From Gammaproteobacteria bacterium (GTDB lineage Bacteria > Pseudomonadota > Gammaproteobacteria > SZUA-229), in contig JADGFA010000013.1 of the NCBI GenBank assembly GCA_016744065.1, positions 18,059 to 82,058 on the forward strand: 64,000 nt of DNA, in the 5' to 3' direction. The translations under genes and the position numbers were made by a program. Shown here in pieces: positions 10,524 through 21,231 of the stretch. The notes beneath the pieces were generated by a model. The model saw nothing but the letters and a program-made list of their open reading frames with translations. It did not search any database and was not told the DNA's origin. The first letter of the stretch is position 1. The number at the start of each line of letters is the position of its first letter.

Positions 10524-11714
10524 TTAATCCGTTAATGTTTGCAGAAATGAAACCAGGTCATTAATTTCACCAGGCGTTAAGTTTAATTCACCTATATTAC
10601 CGACATTATCAACATTGTCGCTTACCTCTGCTACAACTAAAGGCGCAATATCACGCACATTATAAAATTCTATAACCTCAGTCAGTGTAGTAAAAACTCC
10701 GTTATGCATATAAGGGGATGTATTGGCAATATTACGTAAATTTGATGTACGAAATTTTCCATTATCTGTTGCAAGCATTGTAATATCGCCCAGACCATTA
10801 TCAATAAAACCACCACCAAGAGCAGAAACCAGGACGGTATTTTCAGGTACGCCAATATTTTTATATTCAAAATTAGAAAACACTTCAACACCACCACTTG
10901 TGTGGTGACACAGATTACACTGAGCCTTTCCGTTAAACAGGTTCAGGCCATTTAGTTCCGCTACAGTAAATACAGCGCTACCATCCTGCACCTGATCAAA
11001 TTTTGATGATTCGGGCGAAAACAATTCTGTTCTTTCAAAAGCAGCAATCGCATCTGCAATATAATTAAATGACTTATTTACATCATCCAGTATATCGGCA
11101 CCAAATAGCGCAGTGAAGTCACTCACATAAACAGCCGTTTTAAGTTTATCGATTACTGACGATTCACTTACATTCGCCATTTCAACTGGATTAAGAAAGG
11201 GCCCCTTTGCCTGTTCTTCAAGTGATTCGGCACGCCCATCGAGAAACTGCCCGCCAATAACAACAGCAACTGTTCCACCGCCTGCTACAGGTCGCTGGAT
11301 AGTCTGTAAATCTGGAATATGGGCAGCATAACTCGCGGTAGGTGCATTACGGTTTCCTATGCTCCCCCCATCGGCTCCCAATGATGTTGCATTGCTGTTA
11401 TCAGGATCATCAAAACCAGCACTTGCTGTATGGCAGCCTGCACAGGACTGACCAACAGGTGTCGACAGACTGGTATCATTAAATATTTTTTCGCCCAGGC
11501 TAATAAGGGCCGCAGTATCTACAACAGTGCCATCTTTAACCGTTGTTGTATTAACGGTATTAGTCGTTGTAGTGGTTACTTCTGTGGTACCTGCCACTGG
11601 CGTTTCCCCACCACCTGAGCCACTACCACAACCCACTGTCAATAAAGGTAAAGCGAGTACAGATATACAAATTACACATTTAATATTAAACAACTTAAAT
11701 TCTCTCCATTCCAT
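10524..11714 (-). CDS. dihaem cytochrome c peroxidase / MauG family lipoprotein
   Basis: Up to 396 residues. Two C-x-x-C-H haem sites are visible: C-A-G-C-H at residues 91-95 and C-N-L-C-H at 266-270. This is the layout of the CCP/MauG family (PF03150), which reduces hydrogen peroxide or does related oxidations in the periplasm. The N-terminus has a hydrophobic stretch ending G-C at residue 29 followed by Gly/Ser, suggesting a lipoprotein, and a Thr-rich linker (about 43-60). The ATG lacks a Shine-Dalgarno sequence. A TTG eight codons in sits 8 bases after GGAGAG and may be the true start. The substrate is not certain. Confidence 0.8.
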   Translation of the reverse strand: MEWREFKLFNIKCVICISVLALPLLTVGCGSGSGGGETPVAGTTEVTTTTTNTVNTTTVKDGTVVDTAALISLGEKIFNDTSLSTPVGQSCAGCHTASAGFDDPDNSNATSLGADGGSIGNRNAPTASYAAHIPDLQTIQRPVAGGGTVAVVIGGQFLDGRAESLEEQAKGPFLNPVEMANVSESSVIDKLKTAVYVSDFTALFGADILDDVNKSFNYIADAIAAFERTELFSPESSKFDQVQDGSAVFTVAELNGLNLFNGKAQCNLCHHTSGGVEVFSNFEYKNIGVPENTVLVSALGGGFIDNGLGDITMLATDNGKFRTSNLRNIANTSPYMHNGVFTTLTEVIEFYNVRDIAPLVVAEVSDNVDNVGNIGELNLTPGEINDLVSFLQTLTD

Positions 11715-11840
11715 TGATATTTTATAACTGTTTTAATATGAATCTCTTGATTTATTACATAAAACAGCCAGATAACAGATGCCTACAATGACATATTATG
11801 AGACTAGATTCTTCATTTTTTCAGCATAACAAAAACTCTC

Positions 11841-14534
11841 TCAAGCTAAGCTATCAAGTAGTTTGTTTATCTTATGCTCAAAATTACGTTTAAATTTTAA
11901 TATGTGGTTAATCTGAATATCATCACGATCATCAACATTAAACACCCTCAATGGCACATCAATATCCGTTATATAAACAGGGAGCCTGCCCTCTCTGGTC
12001 ATTTTCACTAACATATACTGCACACACTCCGTTAATACGTCCTGTTTAAAATTTTTATATAAAAATTCATGACCATTGCATATAAGATTAAGCTGATCGC
12101 CATCGGCACTTCCATTAATACTTACCTGTATATCATAATAGTTTTTGTTAGCTGATACTGCATCTGGACCTATAATATAAAAATCTACACCACCTAATTG
12201 ATTAATACTAATCTGATTAATTTCTAATGCAGGCAAATCACGTTCCTGGTAGTTTATTTTTTTTAATCGAATTAAAATATTTCTAAAAAAATATAACCAG
12301 TGGGTAATATAGCTTTCACGTTCATATACAGTTAAAACATCTACCAGTAACGCACCCTTTTCACCAACAGCCCAACTATGAAGATCACCATTAATTATCT
12401 GAAAAAAAACCTGTAAGACATTTTTTTTATTATTTCTATAAATTTCACGCAATGGATAATCAGGATAGGCCAACCGTTCCAGCGCCGTATCATGAAATAC
12501 CTCGGAAGCAGTTTCAAGATAGTCAATTAAGTCACGTTTTTTTCCTATTTTAGAATATTCTAAAAATGATTGTTCAACAATTATCACATAATATTCTTCT
12601 CCCATTCTAAGAACAAAACGCCCATCATCCTTGCGCTCTGAATAAAAATATGCCTGCATTTCAGAATAAATCTGCTCAATCCGTTGTGCCACATAAGTAC
12701 TGTCACCCTCCCCATGACCAAAAATAAAAATATCCTGTGGCCTGGCTAATTCACTTAATGGCGCATGATGGGTCCATTTACACAAACAGTTTAAAATACC
12801 AGCATCACCTGAATACTGTTTTATACTGACATCACCCCAGCTATTAATAATCAATTGCTCACAATGCATCACTATATTTTTTAACTGATTAGAAAAATCA
12901 AACGACGCCTCCACAGAAGGAATCTGTGCATTATTTATTGCAGAAAAATTAATAAATAAAAGTGATTGCAACGGCTTTACTGAATTTTCAAAGGCAACCG
13001 CAGGTATATTCAATAATAAGTCAGGTTTCAACTGTTGAATCAATATCTCTAAAACATAATGCGCTTCAACCTGCTTTACCTGTTGACCCAGGCTTTCAAC
13101 AGACACCTGAGTAGAATGATTTACCACTCTATTTAACCAGCACCAGGCCAACAAGCCCAAAAGGCTATTAAACCCCTCGACACTTCTCTCATTACCTTCT
13201 GATATTTCTAACACCAGGCTCCATCGAGTTATACCTTCAACAAGCGCCTGCTTCAAATGAATACGATCAAAAATAATATCTGTTTTATTTTTATTGTTAT
13301 AAAGCGGAATACGATCATCACCACCAGATAAAAAAACCAGCATATTCTGAGCAACTGAAGCCAGTGATTTATCCTGATCAGAAACGTGAAGCTCTCTGTT
13401 GTACTGTGTGACTACGCCTGAAAACACCTGATATACTTCATGCGATACTGCTTTAAAAAAATTAAGATATGAAATAATACCTTCAAGACCTGGCGCAGCC
13501 GACTCATAGGTATAATCATCCTGTAAAAATGCTTGAATTAATTGTTGATTAAGCTTTCCTGGTGTATTTTTTAACCGTGAAAACAACCTAACAGGTGTGA
13601 GAACATGATCTTTTTCAGAATAGTGGCTGAAGACCTCATGCATCAAATCTGCCATGATATCAACTGGCTTCATACCTGACTCACCTGTATACATTAACCG
13701 TTTTAAACGAATAGAAACCCCATCAAGCTCAGGCCAGAATGTACTTCTTTGAGCCGTTATCAATAACTTTACCAGGCAAACTTCCGATGATTGCTTTATT
13801 TTTTGAACTAGATCAACAGCCTGTTTTACAATATCATTGCGATTAAACTCCGCCACACTACCTAAATCAATAAACTCTTCAACATCAACAAATCTAACCT
13901 GCTTAATATGCTTTACAAAGTCAACATACTCCTTATCTTTATCTGGCGGAACCAACCACCACACAGGGTATTTACCTGCTAACAAAATAGCTTCACTATA
14001 GAATCCATCAAGAAATATTGATTTATTACCTGTATTAATTTTTCCCATTTTGTTTTTTACAAAATCATCGACTGACAGGCATATAAAATTTATTTTTTCT
14101 CCTCTGGCTAAAAACCATTGATCAATTTTATTTATTTTCTCTTTTAATAATGAAAGTTGATTTTTATTTAATGAGGGGCGATAAAATATCCAGCAGCTAT
14201 TAACGCCATCAATTAACTGCTGATGAAAGTAAACGGCATCTATAGCATAATGTTTAACCACCCCTTCTTGTTGATAGCGAAACTTATCATTTAATGATCT
14301 GGCATCATTTATTGCATTTTTATCTGGTTTATAAAGAAAGATACCCGTAGGTGTATCAGGGTCAGCATAACCAGGTAATAACTTGTTATTTAACTGTAAA
14401 AAAAGAGGGATAAGTTGAATATATTTATAAGAATCATCGCCAATTATTTCAGGTAATCGTTCATATTGTGCAGCATTCCAGCTTAAATAAGCTTGTCTGG
14501 CATCTGCTACCTGAATTTTATTTTCAATTTCCAT
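11841..14534 (-). CDS. class I adenylate cyclase homologue with degenerate active site
   Basis: 897-residue protein aligning by eye along its length with E. coli CyaA. Shared landmarks include P-G-Y near residue 55, G-I-F-L-Y (about 64-68), F-L-D-G-F-Y and L-L-A-G-K (about 175-190), and W-C-W-L-N-R. The nucleotidyltransferase signature of CyaA (a G-S...S-D-x-D-x-W pattern) is not present. The equivalent stretch at about residues 101-115 reads V-Y-F-H-Q-Q-L-I-D-G-V-N-S-C-W. The tryptophan aligns, but both catalytic aspartates are replaced (Val and Ser). A non-catalytic or regulatory role is therefore likely. Its start overlaps the response-regulator gene by 11 bases, so the two are co-translated. 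Confidence 0.75.
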   Translation of the reverse strand: MEIENKIQVADARQAYLSWNAAQYERLPEIIGDDSYKYIQLIPLFLQLNNKLLPGYADPDTPTGIFLYKPDKNAINDARSLNDKFRYQQEGVVKHYAIDAVYFHQQLIDGVNSCWIFYRPSLNKNQLSLLKEKINKIDQWFLARGEKINFICLSVDDFVKNKMGKINTGNKSIFLDGFYSEAILLAGKYPVWWLVPPDKDKEYVDFVKHIKQVRFVDVEEFIDLGSVAEFNRNDIVKQAVDLVQKIKQSSEVCLVKLLITAQRSTFWPELDGVSIRLKRLMYTGESGMKPVDIMADLMHEVFSHYSEKDHVLTPVRLFSRLKNTPGKLNQQLIQAFLQDDYTYESAAPGLEGIISYLNFFKAVSHEVYQVFSGVVTQYNRELHVSDQDKSLASVAQNMLVFLSGGDDRIPLYNNKNKTDIIFDRIHLKQALVEGITRWSLVLEISEGNERSVEGFNSLLGLLAWCWLNRVVNHSTQVSVESLGQQVKQVEAHYVLEILIQQLKPDLLLNIPAVAFENSVKPLQSLLFINFSAINNAQIPSVEASFDFSNQLKNIVMHCEQLIINSWGDVSIKQYSGDAGILNCLCKWTHHAPLSELARPQDIFIFGHGEGDSTYVAQRIEQIYSEMQAYFYSERKDDGRFVLRMGEEYYVIIVEQSFLEYSKIGKKRDLIDYLETASEVFHDTALERLAYPDYPLREIYRNNKKNVLQVFFQIINGDLHSWAVGEKGALLVDVLTVYERESYITHWLYFFRNILIRLKKINYQERDLPALEINQISINQLGGVDFYIIGPDAVSANKNYYDIQVSINGSADGDQLNLICNGHEFLYKNFKQDVLTECVQYMLVKMTREGRLPVYITDIDVPLRVFNVDDRDDIQINHILKFKRNFEHKINKLLDSLA

Positions 14535-15270
14535 CAGGTAAATACCGGTTTAATCGTTCTTTAAAGCTGCCCGACTTAACCGGTTTTGTAAGGTAATCAT
14601 CTGCACCTGCGGCCAGGCTCTTTTTCACATCAGCCACATCTGAGCTTGCTGTCAACATAACAACAGACGTTTTCCGCCAACTTGATTTACTACGAATTTT
14701 CTCTACCAGTTGTATCCCGTTTTTATTTGGCAACCCAATATCCATTAAAACCAGGCGTGGAGGAAGCATTTTATTGAGTAAATTATATGCCTTGATCCCA
14801 TCATCTATTTCTATAACTTCCACATGATTGCTGGATAATATTTTTTTTACCATAACACGAATAGCTGGATCATCCTCTACCAACAATACAACTCTGGAAA
14901 TCATATACTTGAAAAACTGCTTTTGAAATAACGCAGAATGATAAGGCTTTACTGCATAACCAGATGCCCCACTATGCCTGGCTTTTTCTATTGCTGTTTT
15001 GTTTTCAACACTGCTAACCAGCATCATAATATATGCATTACTTCCTGCTTCTGTTTTTTTTATTTCACGACAAAACTCAAAACCATTTGCATCACTCAAT
15101 TCGCTATCAATTATTATAAGAGTAATTTCATTTTTATTATTGTTTGATTTTATTATATCACGCGCTGATTCAGCTGAATTCGAAATAGCAACAGACTCAA
15201 ACCCTGACTCATAAAAAACTTGCCTGATTTTATTTTCAGGCGTTTTTTCAGAATCAACAATTAAGATCAT
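14524..15270 (-). CDS. response regulator with two receiver domains
   Basis: 248 residues made of two REC domains and no output domain. REC1 (about 1-120) has the phosphoacceptor D55 and K108. REC2 (about 125-245) has acidic E132-D133-D134, phosphoacceptor D177 (L-V-L-M-D-I-G-L-P-N) and K229. Both look competent for phosphorylation. No kinase gene is adjacent. It is upstream of, and overlaps, the adenylate-cyclase homologue. The simplest reading is that its phosphorylation state controls that protein through direct contact, but that is inference. Confidence 0.85.
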   Translation of the reverse strand: MILIVDSEKTPENKIRQVFYESGFESVAISNSAESARDIIKSNNNKNEITLIIIDSELSDANGFEFCREIKKTEAGSNAYIMMLVSSVENKTAIEKARHSGASGYAVKPYHSALFQKQFFKYMISRVVLLVEDDPAIRVMVKKILSSNHVEVIEIDDGIKAYNLLNKMLPPRLVLMDIGLPNKNGIQLVEKIRSKSSWRKTSVVMLTASSDVADVKKSLAAGADDYLTKPVKSGSFKERLNRYLPDGN

Positions 15271-15296
15271 AACTTTATACCCTGAATAAATATATT

Positions 15297-16529
15297 TTAA
15301 CTGGTCGGAGGTTTAACTCTTGATAAAACAATTGCGCCAACGATAAAAAGCAATAACACTGAAAGTATAGAGTAACGGTGATTCTCTGTTATCAACGCAA
15401 CCCCACCCATCATAACTGGGCCAATTATGGCTGCGGATTTACCTAACATATTATATATACCAAAATATTCTGCTGTCTGCCCCTGTGGAATCATACGGGC
15501 AAAATACGAACGACTCATCGCCTGAACACCACCCTGCACCAGACCAATTAACACCGCCAGCACATAAAAATCAGTTGCTGTACTCATAGTATAGCCAAGC
15601 CAGGTTATGGCTGCATATACACCTATACCAGCCATTAATGCATTTTTAACACCAACACGATTGCCTATATACCCATATAGTATAGCGGCAGGAAAACCGA
15701 CAAATTGAGTTATTAATAATGCCTGTATAAGCTCCCCCGTATCAAACCCCAGAGCCATACCATAATCTACAGCCATACGAATAATAGTATCTACCCCATC
15801 TATATATATCCAGTAAGCAATTAAAAACAGACGAGTTTGCCGATTGCTAAAAACTGTTTTGAATAATTTGAAAGTTTGTAATGTTATATTTTCATTATTA
15901 ACTGGATTCTTCTGATATATATCCTGCGTCCAGAATGCCAGTGGTAAACTAAAAACCAACCACCATATTGCAACCATGATAAAACACAGCAGCACCACAT
16001 CTATTGCATGGCTATAACCTAGTAGCTCAGGTTGCTGGCTGAATACAACACACAATGCCAGTGTGATTCCTCCACCAAGATACCCCATGCCATAACCAAA
16101 ACCAGAGACCTTATCAATCTGAGCATCAGCACATACGGGTACAAGTAATGCATCATAAAATACATTTGCCGACATAAATCCAACTGTTGCTATGACATAA
16201 AGGCATAATGCAAATATCCAGTCACCCTGATGAGCAATATAAAACATACCGGTGGAAACAACACCCAATATCATAAAGCCAAGCAACAATGGTTTTCTTA
16301 ACTTTAATCTGTCACCTATAACACCCAGAAAAGGCGCTAGAAAAACAACGATTAAACTCGCAGAAGCATTGCCCATACCTAACCAGAATGTATTTTCTGA
16401 ATCGCTTAAACTCGATGCCCAATATGATTTAAATACGACTGGAAAGAAACCTGCAATAACAACTGTAGCAAAAACAGAATTTGCCCAGTCATAAAAAGCC
16501 CAACTGATAATAGATTTATTTTTATACAT
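15297..16529 (-). CDS. MFS transporter, Atg22/UMF1 type
   Basis: 410 residues with about 12 hydrophobic helices. The start motif W-A-F-Y-D-W-A-N-S (about residues 10-18) is the hallmark of the UMF1/Atg22-like branch (PF11700) of major facilitator proteins. G-D-R-L-K-L-R-K-P-L follows helix 2, as the MFS loop motif requires. The ATG at 16529 sits five bases after a GGTGGGGG stretch. A TTG six codons upstream is possible but less likely. Substrates of this branch in bacteria are unknown; fungal Atg22 exports amino acids from vacuoles. It follows the MCP gene on the same strand. Confidence 0.82.
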   Translation of the reverse strand: MYKNKSIISWAFYDWANSVFATVVIAGFFPVVFKSYWASSLSDSENTFWLGMGNASASLIVVFLAPFLGVIGDRLKLRKPLLLGFMILGVVSTGMFYIAHQGDWIFALCLYVIATVGFMSANVFYDALLVPVCADAQIDKVSGFGYGMGYLGGGITLALCVVFSQQPELLGYSHAIDVVLLCFIMVAIWWLVFSLPLAFWTQDIYQKNPVNNENITLQTFKLFKTVFSNRQTRLFLIAYWIYIDGVDTIIRMAVDYGMALGFDTGELIQALLITQFVGFPAAILYGYIGNRVGVKNALMAGIGVYAAITWLGYTMSTATDFYVLAVLIGLVQGGVQAMSRSYFARMIPQGQTAEYFGIYNMLGKSAAIIGPVMMGGVALITENHRYSILSVLLLFIVGAIVLSRVKPPTS

Positions 16530-16659
16530 AACAACCCCCACCAACAAAGCTCAGTGGTGCCCCTGTTTATTTTTATTTTAACTGAATTTGAATTAGATAC
16601 TGGCTTCAGTATATCATTGAGCTTATTTACATTATATTTATAATAAATTTTATCTGTTA

Positions 16660-17931
16660 TTAAAACAATTCAACGTTATCAGCCCGTGTACTGTTTTCTT
16701 CATTACTCTGAATAACAGGCGTACACTCCTGTTCATCATCAATAGAAACATTTTTTCCACCGACCATAATACTCAGTTGGTCGCCCATTTTACCAAGCTC
16801 CATACTCTCTGAAATAAGCATATTAGTTTTAGAAATAGATTCCTGAGATGATTCTAAAATTGATTTTAAACTATTTGAGGCGACTTCAACCGAACTTTGA
16901 GAATCCAGAGTAGACTCAAGTAAATGCTTGGAGTGTACAGAAACCTCAACCATTAACCCGACTATCTCAGAATACGACATAACAACACCTTCCATTAACT
17001 CATCAGCTTTGTCTGCCTGTTTAACACTGTTATTTATTACCGTAACAGCCCTGTCTACATGCTTTAGTAGCACATTAATAATTTCATTAATTTTTTGTGC
17101 TGATTCCTGCGTTTTATTTGCCAGGGAACGAACCTCATCAGCAACCACGGCAAAGCCTCTACCCTGCTCGCCCGCTCGCGCAGCCTCAATTGCGGCATTT
17201 AAAGCCAGTAAATTAGTTTGTTCCGCAACCCCGGTAATCACCTCTATAATACTGCCAATAGATTTACTATCTTCTCCCAGTCTTTCAATTATTTCACCCG
17301 CATCATTAACAGATTCAGCTAATAACATGACACCGGTAATCGCCTCTGTCATAACCTGTTTACCACTGGCTCCCTCCTTCTCAGACTTATTTGACAACTC
17401 ATGCGTACTTTCAGCCACATTACTCGCAAGATCAACAGCAGCCTGCAACTCATCAATAGTTACCTGCACCTGTGCGGTACTAGATAGCTGTTTTTGCATA
17501 ATATCAGCTATTTCACCAGATACCCCTGTGAGGCTTTGTGCCTCTTCCCCAAGGCGCGAAGCTACATCACTAAATAAACTACGATTTGTTACTGCTGATA
17601 AAACAAACTGATTGTAGTTTTCACTAAAACGGATAACGGCCTTACTGCGAAGGTTCGTTTTTAACTCACTTTCTGGTATTTCCCCCTGTAAATAGGTCTC
17701 TGCAACACCACATACCTGTTGAAACATTAAATTGTTTGCCTGGCGATTCAAGATACCGATTACAATAGGAAGTATGACTGCTGTTATGCTGCAAGCTGAT
17801 ATAAAAACAAGCTGATCGGCTGACACATTACCCGCTAAACTAACTAAACTCACAAATACCAGACAACAACTAACAACGTAAACCCCCCAAATAACTAACC
17901 GCTGACTGATTAACGAAACAAGCTTATCCAT
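16660..17931 (-). CDS. methyl-accepting chemotaxis-type transducer
   Basis: 423 residues. Two transmembrane helices sit close together near the N-terminus (about residues 12-35 and 38-58), with almost no periplasmic sensor between them, then a long cytoplasmic coiled coil. The signalling hairpin tip is intact ([16 protein letters not shown] and [12 protein letters not shown]). The short N-terminal part suggests it senses membrane or cytoplasmic cues, or works through a partner. The ATG at 17931 follows AGGGGTGAGT. A GTG two codons earlier overlaps that ribosome site. No che genes are adjacent. Confidence 0.88.
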   Translation of the reverse strand: MDKLVSLISQRLVIWGVYVVSCCLVFVSLVSLAGNVSADQLVFISACSITAVILPIVIGILNRQANNLMFQQVCGVAETYLQGEIPESELKTNLRSKAVIRFSENYNQFVLSAVTNRSLFSDVASRLGEEAQSLTGVSGEIADIMQKQLSSTAQVQVTIDELQAAVDLASNVAESTHELSNKSEKEGASGKQVMTEAITGVMLLAESVNDAGEIIERLGEDSKSIGSIIEVITGVAEQTNLLALNAAIEAARAGEQGRGFAVVADEVRSLANKTQESAQKINEIINVLLKHVDRAVTVINNSVKQADKADELMEGVVMSYSEIVGLMVEVSVHSKHLLESTLDSQSSVEVASNSLKSILESSQESISKTNMLISESMELGKMGDQLSIMVGGKNVSIDDEQECTPVIQSNEENSTRADNVELF

Positions 17932-18066
17932 ACTCACCCCTGAAATTAAAAACCAAGCCTAAAACCAATAAATAGCACTCTCTGATGACATCGTGCTTTA
18001 TATTTCTGTATAACTACTAAATAATAGTATATAAATGGGGTTATCTAATAAAAATATGCCTGAAAG

Positions 18067-18690
18067 ATGAATCGAACTTTTCTTATAATTCTAATGATTG
18101 GCACTGCAATGATGATTGCTGTGATCGGTCAACATGAACCAACATCTCAACTTGACACCATGCCATGGGAGGTAGACCGCTTACAAAACGGCTCTTTACG
18201 GGTATTTGGCATAACATTGGGCAAAACCAGTATTCAGGATGCCAACCAGATATTTGCCAGTTTTGGAAAAACTCAGCTTCAGATCAACGTTGATGATAAA
18301 CAGGTTGAAACTTATCAATTAATTGCAAGCTACGACGAATTGATTATTGGTGGTTTAATCGCGCAGATAACTTTAAGCTATCAACTGGATCAAAGCACTC
18401 TGCAAAAAATAGCTCATTCATTAGGAAATCTCCAGAATACTCAGGAAACCCAGTTCTATTCCATTAATAATGATATTGAAATGGGCTATTTAAATACCCC
18501 TGTTTCAACGATTACTTATATTCCTCTGGTTGATTACGGGATGGAAGTTATACGCCAGAATTTTGGCCAGGCAGTCGAAGAAAAACAGATAAACGAAGAT
18601 CTGCTTCTCTGGAGCTACCCAAAAATGGGACTACAGATTTTTATTTATAAGAATAAACCTGATCACTTTGTTTACGCGCCGTTAAAATAA
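18067..18690 (+). CDS. hypothetical membrane-anchored protein
   Basis: 207 residues with an N-terminal hydrophobic segment (about 4-21) that could be an uncleaved anchor or a signal peptide, followed by a mixed alpha/beta soluble domain outside the membrane. I do not recognise a family. The repeated short pattern G-x-T-L-G-K-T and the Y-x-x-L-x-x-S-Y-D-E element are visible but not diagnostic. The start codon is preceded by a weak GAAAG. It stands alone, divergent from the MCP gene and followed by the repeat array. Confidence 0.55.
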   Translation: MNRTFLIILMIGTAMMIAVIGQHEPTSQLDTMPWEVDRLQNGSLRVFGITLGKTSIQDANQIFASFGKTQLQINVDDKQVETYQLIASYDELIIGGLIAQITLSYQLDQSTLQKIAHSLGNLQNTQETQFYSINNDIEMGYLNTPVSTITYIPLVDYGMEVIRQNFGQAVEEKQINEDLLLWSYPKMGLQIFIYKNKPDHFVYAPLK

Positions 18691-18740
18691 CAAACACAAA
18701 AAGCGATGCTATTCTGAATGAAAGTAAATAAGCTTAAGCT

Positions 18741-19493
18741 CGTAATGCTAAATATTTCTACGATACAGGATCCTTCCACTGCGCTCTCGCTTCGGTCAGG
18801 ATGACAGTGTGTCACAACCTCTTTCTTGCCCGTCATCCTGAACGTAAATGAAGAATCTTAAAGCCATAATACTGGATATTTCTACGGTACAGAATCCTTT
18901 CACTGCGCTCTCGCTTCGGTAAAAATGACAGTATGTCACAACCTCTTCCTTACCTGTCATCCTGAACCTAAGTGAAGGATCTTAAACCCATAATACTGGA
19001 TATTTCTACGGTACAGAATCCTTCCGCTAAGCTAGCGCTTCGGTCAGAATGACAGTATGTCACATCCTCTTCCTTACCTGTCATCCTGAACCTAAGTGAA
19101 GGATCTTAAAGCCATAATGCTGGATATTTCTACGGTACAGAATCCTTTCACTGCGCTAGCGCTTCGGTAAAAATGACAGTATGTCACATCCTCTTCCTTA
19201 CCTGTCATCCTGAACCTAAGTGAAGGATCTTAAAACCATAATACTGGATATTTCTACGGTACAGAATCCTTCCGCTAAGCTAGCGCTTCGGTCAGAATGA
19301 CAGTGTGTCACATCCTCTTCCTTACCTGTCATCCTGAACCTAAGTGAAGGATCTTAAAGCCATAATGCTGGATATTTCTACGGTACAGAATCCTTTCACT
19401 GCGCTAGCGCTTCGGTAAAAATGACAGTATGTCACATCCTCTTCCTTACCTGTCATCCTGAACCTAAGTGAAGGATCTTAAACCCACCACCCC
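18741..19493. repeat. tandem array of a 124-bp palindromic repeat, six copies
   Basis: The landmark GGATATTTCTACGGTACAG recurs at 18874, 18998, 19122, 19246 and 19370, with a diverged copy at 18750. The period is exactly 124 bases. Each unit contains two opposed halves, GATCCTT...CGGTCAGGATGACA and TGTCATCCTGAAC...AAGGATC, so each can fold into a long imperfect hairpin. Variants alternate (ACTGCGCT...TAAAAATGACAG against CGCTAAGC...CAGAATGACAG), giving a 248-base higher-order period. It fills the 889-base gap between 18691 and 19579. The last 85 bases before prfC are non-coding. The same family recurs at 52.3-52.7 and 53.1-53.5 kb. Confidence 0.9.
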
Positions 19494-19579
19494 TGAATAC
19501 TTCACCACTCAATATTTTTTCACTGCATTTTTACTTTGCTCAGGGCAACAACAGAACTATCCCCTCTCAGTAATAACGT

Positions 19580-21181
19580 TTATACCTCGCTCACTCCATG
19601 TTCACGGGTAGCCAGGAATTGAACTTCAGGATAGCGTTCCTGAGTCATATCCAGGTTTACTCGTGTTGGCGCAATGTATACCAGATCACCCGCATGGTCT
19701 AATGCCAGGTTCGATGCAGTTTTACTTTTAAATTTAGCCAGAATTTTTTCATCATTACAAATAACCCAGCGTGCTGTTGTTACATTCACATGCTCAAAGG
19801 TACAGTCCACCTTGTATTCATGCTGCAGCCTATGTGCAACCACATCAAACTGCAGAACACCCACTGCCCCCAAAATTAAATCATTATTATTTAACGGCTT
19901 ATAAAGCTGGGTTGCTCCTTCCTCACAAAGCTGCATTAAGCCTTTTTGCAGGGCTTTCATTTTTAACGGGTCACGTAACTGTGCACGACGAAATAACTCA
20001 GGCGCAAAATTTGGGATACCGGCAAACTGTAAATTTTCACCATTTGTAAAGGTATCACCGATGCGTATTGTTCCATGATTATGTATACCAATAATATCGC
20101 CAGCATAGGCTTCATCGGTATGGCCACGATCAGATGCCATAAAAGTCATCGCATCATTTAGCTTTATATCTTTTTGAATTCGCACATGTTTTGCTTTCAT
20201 GCCTTTTTCAAATTTACCCGAACAAATGCGCATAAATGCAATACGGTCACGATGCTGTGGGTCCATATTCGCCTGAATTTTAAATACAAAACCCGTGAAT
20301 TTTTCTTCTGTTGAATCAACAAACCTTGCGCCTGCATCACGCCCCCTGGGCTGGGGAGCAAACCCATCCAGAGAATCCAGTAATTCTTTAATACCAAAAT
20401 TATTAATTGCTGAGCCAAAAAATACGGGGGTTAACTTACCTTCACGATAAGCTTGCAAATCAAACTCATGACTTGCACCCTTAACTAATTCAATTTCATC
20501 TCGAAGCTCAGCAGCCATAGACCCTAACTTCTCATCCAGCTCCGGGTTATCTAAACCCTCTATTATTTCACCTTCAAGAATTTTGCCACCATGAGTCGCA
20601 CTGAACAGATGAACACAGTTATTATATAAATGAAAAACACCTTTAAAACTTTTACCCATACCAATTGGCCAGGTCATAGGTGCGCACCGAATATCTAATA
20701 TATTTTCTACATCATCAAGCAGATCAATTGGGTCACGTGCCTCACGATCCATTTTATTTACAAACGTCAGGATAGGCGTATCGCGCAGACGACACACATC
20801 CATTAATTTGATAGTCCGCTCCTCTACCCCTTTCGCAGCATCTATCACCATTAAGGCGGAATCAACCGCGGTTAAAGTTCGGTAAGTATCTTCTGAGAAG
20901 TCGGCATGACCCGGCGTATCCAATAAATTAATAATACAGTTATTATATGGAAACTGCATAACCGATGAAGTAACCGAAATACCCCGTTGTTTCTCCAGCT
21001 CCATCCAGTCAGATGTTGCATGACGTGCAGCTTTACGGCCTTTAACCGTGCCTGCTGTCTGGATCGCTCCACTAAATAGCAACAGTTTTTCAGTTAAGGT
21101 TGTTTTACCCGCATCCGGGTGGGAGATGATAGCAAAAGTGCGTCTCTTCTTGATTTCATTGAGAAAATTGCTATCTACCAT
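19580..21181 (-). CDS. prfC: peptide chain release factor 3, with element-derived N-terminus
   Basis: 533-residue translational GTPase that recycles RF1/RF2 after termination. The P-loop S-H-P-D-A-G-K-T-T lies at residues 20-28. G3 D-T-P-G-H-A-D-F and G4 N-K-M-D are intact, and RF3-specific C-terminal domains follow. The first 20 codons and the start codon belong to the inserted element, not to the chromosome: a similar but different 5' end of prfC (M-S-E-I-L-E-Q-M-Q-R-R-R-T-F-A-I-V-S-H-P-D) lies 29 kb to the right at 50273. Expression now depends on element sequence upstream. The start has no well-placed ribosome site (AAGGG is only one base away). Confidence 0.94.
   Translation of the reverse strand: MVDSNFLNEIKKRRTFAIISHPDAGKTTLTEKLLLFSGAIQTAGTVKGRKAARHATSDWMELEKQRGISVTSSVMQFPYNNCIINLLDTPGHADFSEDTYRTLTAVDSALMVIDAAKGVEERTIKLMDVCRLRDTPILTFVNKMDREARDPIDLLDDVENILDIRCAPMTWPIGMGKSFKGVFHLYNNCVHLFSATHGGKILEGEIIEGLDNPELDEKLGSMAAELRDEIELVKGASHEFDLQAYREGKLTPVFFGSAINNFGIKELLDSLDGFAPQPRGRDAGARFVDSTEEKFTGFVFKIQANMDPQHRDRIAFMRICSGKFEKGMKAKHVRIQKDIKLNDAMTFMASDRGHTDEAYAGDIIGIHNHGTIRIGDTFTNGENLQFAGIPNFAPELFRRAQLRDPLKMKALQKGLMQLCEEGATQLYKPLNNNDLILGAVGVLQFDVVAHRLQHEYKVDCTFEHVNVTTARWVICNDEKILAKFKSKTASNLALDHAGDLVYIAPTRVNLDMTQERYPEVQFLATREHGVSEV
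21117..21124. other. left attachment core in prfC codons S-H-P
   Basis: GGGTGGGA is identical at the right end (50215-50222). On the left it encodes the S-H-P part of the functional RF3 P-loop. Around it the two ends stay similar (GCAAAAGT also shared), as expected for an element that mimics the gene it enters. The exact strand-exchange position within the core is not known. Confidence 0.7.
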
Positions 21182-21196
21182 GCCCTTAAAAACCTT

Positions 21197-21222
21197 ATTT
21201 GTACTTAAATTTGTACTTGTTT
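21197..21222. repeat. 26-bp direct repeat, left element end
   Basis: A 26-base sequence made of two TTTGTACTT units is repeated perfectly at 50061-50086, near the right end and in the same orientation. It lies 72 bases inside the left core. The likely role is as arm-type binding sites for the integrase or an excisionase. It also lies in the leader of the chimeric prfC. Confidence 0.75.
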
Positions 21223-21231
21223 GTTAAATTA

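Noticed and set aside
18741-19493. Repeat array as a CRISPR
   Set aside because: The 124-base units repeat throughout, with no short repeat/unique spacer alternation and no cas genes.
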